DNA of 6,627 bases. Source: Pseudomonadaceae bacterium UBA836. GTDB taxonomy: Bacteria; Pseudomonadota; Gammaproteobacteria; Pseudomonadales; Pseudomonadaceae. A program made the translations under genes and the position numbers. Positions 1-6,627 of this stretch are shown piece by piece (positions within the stretch are counted from its first letter, which is position 1; every line of letters begins with the position of its first letter). The stretch spans positions 13,022-19,648 of the forward strand of contig DBHE01000176.1 of the NCBI GenBank assembly GCA_002296055.1. Reading direction: 5' to 3'. The notes under the pieces were generated by a model, which saw nothing but the letters and a program-made list of their open reading frames with translations, was not told the DNA's origin and did no database searches.

Positions 1-267
1 CAGCGTCCCGGTTCGGAGTACGTTGTGCAGTTGCTTGGCTCACGCTCCGAGGCTGCCGCCAAAGCCTTTATCGCTCGCCATGCCGAGGTCTCTGATCTTG
101 GCTACTTTGAGACCACGCACCAGGGCGAGCCCTGGTATGTTGTGACGCAGGGGGCCTATGCTTCCCGTCAAGCGGCGCAGGCCGGTGTTGCCAAGCTGCC
201 GGCCGCACTGCGTGATAGCAAGCCCTGGCCTCGCGGGATGGCTGATATCCAGAGCGCTCTACGCTAA
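1..267 (+). CDS. SPOR-domain protein, C-terminal end (DamX-like), 5' partial
   Basis: The frame is open from base 1 and ends at TAA 265-267, giving 88 visible residues. These form one SPOR fold: an opening strand EYVVQLLGSRS, a helix EAAAKAFIARH, a second strand PWYVVTQGAYAS, then a helix of SRQAAQAGVAKLP type and a closing PWPRGMADIQSAL. SPOR domains bind denuded septal peptidoglycan glycan strands in the periplasm and bring cell-division proteins to the septum. In Pseudomonas, a protein with an N-terminal AAA-type ATPase region and a C-terminal SPOR domain is encoded between aroB and gltB, and enterobacterial damX lies in a similar aroK-aroB setting; this entry is probably that protein. The N-terminal part, including any membrane segment, lies outside the window. 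An in-frame GTG at 25 falls inside the first SPOR strand and is not a credible start. The SPOR call is strong; the exact orthology is inferred from position. Confidence 0.85.
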   Translation, partial: QRPGSEYVVQLLGSRSEAAAKAFIARHAEVSDLGYFETTHQGEPWYVVTQGAYASRQAAQAGVAKLPAALRDSKPWPRGMADIQSALR

Positions 268-272
268 GCTGT

Positions 273-296
273 CAGGCCCGCCGCTAGGCGGGCCTG
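273..296 (+). terminator. GC-rich hairpin after the SPOR gene, possible terminator without U-tract
   Basis: CAGGCCCGCC (273-282) and GGCGGGCCTG (287-296) pair perfectly over 10 bp around a GCTA loop, starting five bases after the upstream stop codon. The position suits a transcription terminator, but the next bases are CTGACCAAAAAGG with no run of T, so it is not a textbook intrinsic terminator on the + strand. It could instead be a 3'-end stabilising hairpin or a partial terminator. On the minus strand the T-run would lie before the hairpin, so it does not work in that direction either. Confidence 0.5.
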
Positions 297-407
297 CTGA
301 CCAAAAAGGCGTGGCCGATGCCTGTCGGTAGCGCTATAGTCGGACTACAAAGTTTCCGATTTACGACATTTGAATACGCCCAAGCGGCATCATTGCGCCA
401 AAAAAAA

Positions 408-436
408 TTGTGAGCGTGCTTGGCGCTGTGTACAAT
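408..436 (+). promoter_or_regulatory. Predicted sigma70 promoter of gltBD
   Basis: The -35 element TTGTGA (408-413, 4 of 6 matches to TTGACA) and the -10 element TACAAT (431-436, 5 of 6 matches to TATAAT) are separated by 17 bases, the optimal spacing. A run of eight A residues just upstream (400-407) resembles an UP element. Transcription would start near 443, leaving a leader of roughly 80 bases before gltB. No convincing sigma54 site (GG and GC with the standard spacing) was seen upstream. This is a consensus match by eye, not a mapped start. Confidence 0.65.
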
Positions 437-459
437 TACTCCCCTTTTGCCCGGCGCAG

Positions 460-484
460 AGCCAGATTTATCCGTGGTCTGGTT
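460..484 (+). other. Weak leader hairpin in the gltB 5' untranslated region
   Basis: The segment with AGCCAGA (460-466) can pair with TCTGGTT (478-484), including one G-U pair, around a loop of about 11 bases. It lies inside the predicted leader and directly abuts the 16-base palindrome that follows. The pairing is modest, so it may be incidental. Confidence 0.3.
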
Positions 485-500
485 ATTCAAGCGCTTGAAT
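485..500. repeat. Perfect 16-base palindrome in the gltB leader, possible operator
   Basis: ATTCAAGCGCTTGAAT equals its own reverse complement over all 16 bases. It lies about 40-60 bases downstream of the predicted transcription start and 13 bases before the ribosome-binding site. A two-fold symmetric site of this length is typical of a dimeric regulator, and a site within the transcribed leader would fit a roadblock type of repression. As RNA it could fold only as a short stem with a tight loop. I do not recognise it as the site of a particular regulator. Confidence 0.45.
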
Positions 501-513
501 TTATTAGCTTTTT

Positions 514-520
514 GAGAGAG
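514..520 (+). promoter_or_regulatory. Ribosome-binding site that fixes the gltB start
   Basis: GAGAGAG (514-520) ends five bases before ATG 526. An in-frame GTG at 520 would give two extra residues (Met-Pro), but it overlaps this purine run and has no ribosome-binding site at a usable distance. Pseudomonas GltB proteins also begin MKAGLY, matching the ATG at 526. Confidence 0.7.
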
Positions 521-525
521 TGCCT

Positions 526-3500
526 ATGAAAGCAGGTCTATACCAGCCTGATCAGTTCAAGGATAACTGTGGCTTTGGTTTGATTGCCCACATGGAAGGC
601 CAGCCCAGTCATCACCTGCTGCAGACGGCAATCGAAGCCCTTACCTGCATGACGCACCGTGGTGGTATTAACGCCGACGGTAAGACCGGTGACGGTTGCG
701 GCCTGCTCATTCAAAAGCCGGATCGCTTCTTGCGTGAGGTTGCTCGCGAGACCCTGTCGGTGGAGCTGCCCGAGCAGTATGCGGTCGGCATGGTCTTTAT
801 GGGCACCGACGACGCGTCAGCAAGCGCAGCTAAGCAGGCGTTTGCCGACGCACTGGCCGATCAGGGCCTGACTGGCCTTGGCTGGCGTCCGGTGCCCGTC
901 GATCCGACCAAGCTTGGCCCCTTGGCGCGCAGCAGCCTGCCGCGCATCGAACAGGTATTTGTCTCTGGCGAAGGCCTGGACGAGCAGCAGTTTGGCGTGA
1001 AGCTCTTTTATGTGCGCCGCAAGGCTGAAATTGCCATGCAGGCCGACAGCAGCTTTTATGTCTGCAGCTTGTCGCACAAGGTCATCTCTTATAAAGGCCT
1101 GATGATGCCTGCGGATCTGGACAAGTTTTATCCAGATCTGGGTGACGCACGCATGGAAACCGCCATCAGCGTGTTCCACCAGCGCTTCTCCACCAACACG
1201 CTGCCCAAGTGGCCGCTCGCTCAGCCGTTCCGTCTGGTTGCCCATAACGGTGAAATCAACACCATCACCGCCAACCGCAACTGGGCGCACGCGCGCCGCA
1301 ACAAGTTCACCAATGACCTGATGCCGGACCTGGAAAGCCTGGCACCGCTGGTCAACACCACCGGTTCGGACTCCTCAAGCATGGATAACATGCTCGAGCT
1401 GCTGCTGTGCGGTGGTATGGATCTGTTCCGCGCGATTCGCATGGTGGTGCCGCCGGCCTGGCAGAACGTTGAAACCATGGACGCCGACCTGCGTGCGTTC
1501 TACGAGTACAACTCCATGCACATGGAGGCTTGGGACGGCCCGGCGGGTATCGTGCTGACCGAAGGGCGTTATGCGGTGTGTCTGCTGGACCGTAACGGTT
1601 TGCGTCCCTCGCGCTATGTCATTACCAAGAATGGCTACATCACCCTGGCATCGGAAATCGGTGTGTGGGATTACAAGCCCGAAGACGTGGTGAGCAAGGG
1701 GCGGGTTGGCCCCGGTCAAATACTCGCGGTCGATACCCAGACCGGCGAAGTGCTGCATACCGATGATGTAGCTAACCGCCTGAAGTCCCGCCACCCTTAT
1801 CGCAAGTGGCTGAAAGAGAATGCGCTGCGCATTCAGGCGACGCTGGATGACCGTGACCACGGCTCCGACTTCCTGTCTGCCGAAGGCCTGAAGCAGTACA
1901 TGAAGATGTTCCAGGTCACCTTTGAGGAGCGTGACCAGGTGCTGCGCCCGCTGGCCGAGAACGGCCAGGAAGCGGTTGGCTCCATGGGTGATGACACCCC
2001 GATGGCGGTCTTGTCCGGTCGAGTGCGCTCGGTCTACGACTACTTCCGTCAGCAGTTCGCGCAGGTAACCAACCCGGCGATCGATCCGCTGCGTGAAGCC
2101 ATCGTCATGTCGCTGGAAACCTGCCTGGGTGCCGAGCGCAACGTCTTCGAAGAGACGGCTGACCACGCTAATCGTGCCATTCTCAGCTCGCCGGTCATCT
2201 CGCCGGCCAAGTGGCGCACTATCATGAACTTGGATGAGCGTCCTGGTTTTGCGCGCCATGTGATTGACCTGAACGTCGCTGAAGGCACGTTGCTGGGTGA
2301 CGCGGTCAAGAGCATCACTGCCCAGGCTGAGGCAGCCGTGCGTGAAGGCAAGACACTGATCGTACTGAGCGACCGCGCCATCGAGCAGGGTAAGCTACCG
2401 GTGCATGCAGCGCTTGCGGTCGGTGCTGTGCATCACCATCTGACAGCGGTCGGCTTGCGCTCGGAGTGCAACATCCTGGTCGAGACCGCCACCACGCGTG
2501 ACCCGCATCACTACGCAGTGCTGATCGGTTTTGGTGCTACCGCCGTATACCCCTATCTGGCCTACGAGGTGCTGGGTGATCTGATCCGCACCGGTGAAGT
2601 GATCGGCGACCTGTACGAGACCTTCAAGTATTACCGCAAGGGCATTTCCAAGGGCCTGCTGAAAATTCTCTCGAAGATGGGTATTTCCACCATCGCCTCC
2701 TACCGCGGGGCCCAGCTGTTCGAAGCGGTTGGTCTGGCTGATGAGGTGGTAGACCTGTGCTTCACCGGGGTTGCCAGCCGTATTCAGGGTGCGCGCTTTG
2801 AGGATCTGCAGGCCGAGCAGTTGCTGCTTGCCAAAGAGGCCTGGAACCCGCGTAAGCCCATCCAGCAGGGTGGTTTGCTGAAGTTCGTCTTTGGCGGCGA
2901 ATACCACGCCTACAACCCGGATGTTGTTCGCGCGCTGCAGGATGCGGTGCAGGGTGACAGCTACGACAAGTACCAGGAGTACGCGGCGCTGGTAAACAGC
3001 CGCCCGGTAGCAGCCCTGCGCGACTTGCTCAAGGTGCGTGACGACCAGCAGGCTATCGCGCTGGATGACGTCGAGCCGCTGGAGTCGATCTTCAAGCGCT
3101 TTGACTCGGCGGGTATTTCCCTGGGTGCTCTGTCGCCCGAGGCCCATGAGGCTATCGCTGAGGCGATGAACCGCCTGGGCGCGCGCTCCAACTCGGGTGA
3201 GGGTGGCGAAGACCCGGCCCGCTACGGCACCGAGCGTACCTCCAAGATCAAGCAGATCGCCTCCGGCCGTTTTGGTGTAACGCCGGAATACCTGGTCAAT
3301 GCTGATGTACTGCAGATCAAAGTGGCGCAGGGCGCCAAGCCAGGTGAAGGCGGCCAGCTGCCCGGTGGTAAGGTGAACGAGCTGATTGCCCGCCTGCGTT
3401 ACGCAGTGCCAGGCGTCACCCTGATCTCGCCGCCGCCGCACCACGACATTTACTCGATCGAAGATCTGTCGCAGCTGATCTTTGACCTCAAGCAGGTCAA

Positions 3501-4977
3501 CCCGCAGGCGCTGGTCTCGGTCAAGCTGGTGTCCGAGCCGGGGGTGGGTACCATCGCCGCCGGGGTGGCCAAGGCCTATGCTGATCTGATCACCGTGTCC
3601 GGTTACGACGGTGGCACCGGCGCATCGCCGCTGACCTCCATCCGTTACGCCGGCTCGCCCTGGGAGCTTGGTCTGTCCGAGGCGCACCAGACACTGCGTG
3701 GCAACGACCTGCGCGGCAAGGTACGAGTCCAGACCGACGGTGGTCTGAAGACCGGTCTGGACGTGATCAAGGCGGCTATCCTGGGTGCCGAGAGCTTTGG
3801 CTTCGGTACTGCGCCGATGATCGCGCTGGGCTGCAAATACCTGCGTATCTGTCACCTGAACAACTGCGCAACCGGTGTCGCGACGCAGAACGAACACCTG
3901 CGTGATAACCACTACATCGGCACCGTGCAGATGGTGATGAACTTCTTCACCTATGTTGCGATGGAAACCCGTGAGTGGCTGGCCAAGCTGGGCGTGCGCA
4001 GCCTGCAGGAGCTGATCGGGCGTACCGATCTGCTGGAAATCCTGCCGGGCGCTACCGGTAAGCAGCAAAACCTGGACCTGCGTCCGCTGCTGGGCAGCGA
4101 TCTGGTACCGGCCGACAAGCCGCAGTTCTGCGAGTCGCCGCGCAACGAGCCGTTCGACAAGGGGCTGACTGCCGAGAAGATGGTCGAGATGGCGCGTGCC
4201 GCCATTGATGGTCGCACCGGTGGCGAATACCAGCTGTCGCTGACCAACTGCGACCGCTCCATTGGCGCCCGCGTCTCTGGCGAGATTGCCAAGGTGCACG
4301 GCAACCAGGGCATGGTTACCGCGCCGATCACCTTCCGCATGACCGGTACCGCTGGTCAGAGCTTTGGTGTCTGGAACGCTGGCGGCCTGCACATGTACCT
4401 CGAAGGCGACGCTAACGACTACGTCGGTAAGGGCATGACCGGCGGCAAGCTGACCATCGTGCCGCCCAAGGGCAGCCCGTTCCGCTCTGAGCAAACGTCG
4501 ATTATCGGCAACACCTGTCTGTACGGCGCCACCGGCGGCAAGCTGTTCGCTGCCGGTATTGCTGGCGAGCGTTTTGCAGTCCGCAACTCGGGCGCCCACG
4601 CCATCATCGAAGGTGCGGGTGACCACTGCTGCGAGTACATGACCGGTGGCATGGTCTGCGTACTGGGTAGCACGGGCCATAACTTCGGTGCTGGCATGAC
4701 CGGCGGCTTCGCCTACGTGCTGGACATGGACAACACCTTCTTCGACAAGCTCAACCATGAGCTGGTCGAGCTGCACCGCATCAGCAACGAGTCGATGGAG
4801 ATGTATCGCAGCCACCTGACCCAGGTGCTGACCGAGTACGTCGCTGAGACTGGCAGTGCATGGGGTGCCGAGGTGCTGGACAACCTGGACGACTACATTC
4901 GCCGTTTCTGGCTGGTCAAGCCGAAGGCCGCAAGCCTGCGTGCGCTGCTGACCAGTACCCGAGCGAACCCACAATAA
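526..4977 (+). CDS. gltB: Glutamate synthase [NADPH] large (alpha) subunit GltB
   Basis: GltB makes glutamate from glutamine and 2-oxoglutarate with electrons supplied by GltD, in the cytoplasm. The product has 1483 residues, normal for the bacterial alpha subunit. Domains in order: a 14-residue propeptide ending before the nucleophile Cys15 (DNCGFGL); a class II glutamine amidotransferase domain to about residue 430, with RFSTNT at 220-225, HNGE at 240-243 and GSD at 280-282; a central domain at about 465-750; an FMN-binding synthase barrel at about 800-1180, with [10 protein letters not shown] (939-948), SPPPHHD (968-974), [11 protein letters not shown] (1025-1035) and TDGG (1070-1073); the 3Fe-4S cysteines Cys1103, Cys1109 and Cys1114 in C-x5-C-x4-C spacing; and a GXGXG beta-helix at about 1210-1420 with repeated MTGG motifs. 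All expected key residues are present. The start is ATG 526, from its ribosome-binding site and homolog ends. gltD follows after 96 bases, so the two are probably co-transcribed. Phe and Tyr codon use differs in bases 780-1140 from the rest of the gene. Confidence 0.98.
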   Translation: MKAGLYQPDQFKDNCGFGLIAHMEGQPSHHLLQTAIEALTCMTHRGGINADGKTGDGCGLLIQKPDRFLREVARETLSVELPEQYAVGMVFMGTDDASASAAKQAFADALADQGLTGLGWRPVPVDPTKLGPLARSSLPRIEQVFVSGEGLDEQQFGVKLFYVRRKAEIAMQADSSFYVCSLSHKVISYKGLMMPADLDKFYPDLGDARMETAISVFHQRFSTNTLPKWPLAQPFRLVAHNGEINTITANRNWAHARRNKFTNDLMPDLESLAPLVNTTGSDSSSMDNMLELLLCGGMDLFRAIRMVVPPAWQNVETMDADLRAFYEYNSMHMEAWDGPAGIVLTEGRYAVCLLDRNGLRPSRYVITKNGYITLASEIGVWDYKPEDVVSKGRVGPGQILAVDTQTGEVLHTDDVANRLKSRHPYRKWLKENALRIQATLDDRDHGSDFLSAEGLKQYMKMFQVTFEERDQVLRPLAENGQEAVGSMGDDTPMAVLSGRVRSVYDYFRQQFAQVTNPAIDPLREAIVMSLETCLGAERNVFEETADHANRAILSSPVISPAKWRTIMNLDERPGFARHVIDLNVAEGTLLGDAVKSITAQAEAAVREGKTLIVLSDRAIEQGKLPVHAALAVGAVHHHLTAVGLRSECNILVETATTRDPHHYAVLIGFGATAVYPYLAYEVLGDLIRTGEVIGDLYETFKYYRKGISKGLLKILSKMGISTIASYRGAQLFEAVGLADEVVDLCFTGVASRIQGARFEDLQAEQLLLAKEAWNPRKPIQQGGLLKFVFGGEYHAYNPDVVRALQDAVQGDSYDKYQEYAALVNSRPVAALRDLLKVRDDQQAIALDDVEPLESIFKRFDSAGISLGALSPEAHEAIAEAMNRLGARSNSGEGGEDPARYGTERTSKIKQIASGRFGVTPEYLVNADVLQIKVAQGAKPGEGGQLPGGKVNELIARLRYAVPGVTLISPPPHHDIYSIEDLSQLIFDLKQVNPQALVSVKLVSEPGVGTIAAGVAKAYADLITVSGYDGGTGASPLTSIRYAGSPWELGLSEAHQTLRGNDLRGKVRVQTDGGLKTGLDVIKAAILGAESFGFGTAPMIALGCKYLRICHLNNCATGVATQNEHLRDNHYIGTVQMVMNFFTYVAMETREWLAKLGVRSLQELIGRTDLLEILPGATGKQQNLDLRPLLGSDLVPADKPQFCESPRNEPFDKGLTAEKMVEMARAAIDGRTGGEYQLSLTNCDRSIGARVSGEIAKVHGNQGMVTAPITFRMTGTAGQSFGVWNAGGLHMYLEGDANDYVGKGMTGGKLTIVPPKGSPFRSEQTSIIGNTCLYGATGGKLFAAGIAGERFAVRNSGAHAIIEGAGDHCCEYMTGGMVCVLGSTGHNFGAGMTGGFAYVLDMDNTFFDKLNHELVELHRISNESMEMYRSHLTQVLTEYVAETGSAWGAEVLDNLDDYIRRFWLVKPKAASLRALLTSTRANPQ

Positions 4978-4986
4978 GCCGCCTGA

Positions 4987-5013
4987 GGCAGGCCGCCAGG
5001 ATGGCGGTCTGTC
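4987..5013 (+). other. First gltB-gltD intergenic hairpin
   Basis: Beginning nine bases after the gltB stop, 4987-4998 pairs with 5002-5013 around a three-base GGA loop: a 12-bp stem containing two G-U pairs, with CCGCCA/TGGCGG at its core. No T-run follows, so a strong intrinsic terminator is unlikely. A stem here may protect the 3' end of gltB mRNA or attenuate read-through into gltD; this role is inferred. Confidence 0.5.
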
Positions 5014-5029
5014 GGCCCTGATGAGTCTG

Positions 5030-6492
<1,463 letters not shown>

Positions 6493-6517
6493 CAACGGGT
6501 CACGGCCTGTGTGTTAC

Positions 6518-6550
6518 CAACAAGGGCGCCTGCGGGCGCCCTTGTTGCTT
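6518..6550 (+). terminator. Intrinsic terminator of the gltBD operon
   Basis: CAACAAGGGCGCC (6518-6530) and GGCGCCCTTGTTG (6535-6547) form a perfect 13-bp stem with a TGCG loop, followed by CTTT. It lies 25 bases after the gltD stop and before the promoter of the next gene. The T-tract is short, but the stem is long and GC-rich in its upper half, so termination at this point is likely. Confidence 0.75.
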
Positions 6551-6556
6551 TGCGGC

Positions 6557-6586
6557 CTGATGTTTGTGCGCAATTGCCGCTACAAT
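6557..6586 (+). promoter_or_regulatory. Predicted promoter of the downstream gene (probable hemE)
   Basis: TACAAT (6581-6586) is a 5 of 6 match to the sigma70 -10 element. The best -35 candidate is a weak CTGATG (6557-6562) at an 18-base spacing. Transcription would begin near 6593, giving a leader of about 25 bases. Its place after the gltBD terminator suggests the next gene is transcribed separately. Confidence 0.5.
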
Positions 6587-6607
6587 GGCCGCTGACCTTT
6601 TTTGACT

Positions 6608-6614
6608 GGATGGG
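6608..6614 (+). promoter_or_regulatory. Ribosome-binding site of the downstream gene
   Basis: GGATGGG begins 11 bases before ATG 6619. An in-frame ATG at 6610 (reading M-G-P-M-T-E) sits inside this purine-rich stretch and would lack a properly spaced site, so 6619 is preferred. Confidence 0.45.
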
Positions 6615-6618
6615 CCCC

Positions 6619-6627
6619 ATGACTGAA
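6619..6627 (+). CDS. hemE: Probable uroporphyrinogen decarboxylase HemE, first three codons only (3' partial)
   Basis: Only ATG ACT GAA (M-T-E) is present, which is far too little to identify a protein by sequence. The call rests on position: in Pseudomonas the gene after gltD on the same strand is hemE, whose product begins MT and removes four carboxyl groups from uroporphyrinogen III to give coproporphyrinogen III in haem synthesis. A -10 element and a ribosome-binding site stand before it, and a terminator separates it from gltD, all of which fit a true gene start. Confidence 0.55.

Noticed and set aside
381..400. A possible sigma54 promoter (GCGGCATCATTGCGCC)
   Set aside because: The GG and GC elements are too close together for sigma54, and a well-spaced sigma70 promoter lies immediately downstream.
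284..490. A 68-codon minus-strand open frame in the gltB upstream region
   Set aside because: It overlaps the hairpin, promoter and leader of gltB, has no recognisable domain and no convincing ribosome-binding site.
1375..2259. An antisense open frame of 294 codons opposite gltB
   Set aside because: Same origin: it is in the codon-aligned reverse frame and ends opposite a TCA serine codon of gltB (1375-1377). No domain or plausible start signal was seen.
4381..4730. Repeated ATGACCGG(C/T)GG motifs in the 3' part of gltB
   Set aside because: These encode the MTGG turns of the GXGXG beta-helix, a normal protein repeat of the family and not a DNA repeat element.
2395..4974. An antisense open frame of 859 codons opposite the 3' half of gltB
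   Set aside because: Its codons lie exactly opposite gltB codons, so it stays open only because gltB uses no TTA, CTA or TCA in this stretch; it ends where gltB has a CTA (2395-2397). The translation is low-complexity in character with no recognisable domain, and gltB is unquestionably the real gene.

Overview
The window is an ordinary core-genome segment from a gammaproteobacterium of the Pseudomonas type, moderately GC-rich. It carries the 3' end of a SPOR-domain (DamX-like) gene, complete gltB and gltD for the two subunits of NADPH-dependent glutamate synthase (GOGAT), and the first three codons of a gene that is probably hemE. As I recall Pseudomonas genomes, this order (DamX-like gene after aroK-aroB, then gltB, gltD, hemE) is the usual one. 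That order, and the close match of the GltB and GltD ends to Pseudomonas proteins, are the basis for the taxonomic guess. A more precise placement, such as Halopseudomonas, cannot be made by eye.

Layout: 1-267 is the SPOR-domain tail. 268-525 is a 258-base intergenic region with a GC-rich hairpin right after the upstream stop, a good sigma70-like promoter (TTGTGA, 17 bases, TACAAT) preceded by an A-tract, and a leader of about 80 bases with a weak hairpin, a perfect 16-base palindrome and a GAGAGAG ribosome-binding site. 526-4977 is gltB (1483 residues). 4978-5073 is a 96-base gap with two consecutive hairpins. 5074-6492 is gltD (472 residues). 6493-6618 holds a 13-bp perfect hairpin, read as the gltBD terminator, and a TACAAT -10 element for the next gene. 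6619-6627 reads M-T-E, the likely start of HemE. All genes are on the + strand.

Function: GltB releases ammonia from glutamine in its N-terminal amidotransferase domain, channels it through the protein, and condenses it with 2-oxoglutarate at an FMN/3Fe-4S centre. GltD takes electrons from NADPH through FAD and passes them along iron-sulfur clusters to GltB. With glutamine synthetase (not in the window) this forms the GS-GOGAT ammonium assimilation cycle. All catalytic and cluster residues that I can place are present in both subunits, so the enzyme looks intact.

I looked for a novel system and found none: no mobile element, CRISPR array, tRNA or unexplained gene. The points worth a second look are modest: the palindrome in the gltB leader, paired hairpins between gltB and gltD, a local codon-usage shift early in gltB, and a hairpin lacking a U-tract after the SPOR gene. 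The very long antisense open frame opposite gltB is explained by codon choice.
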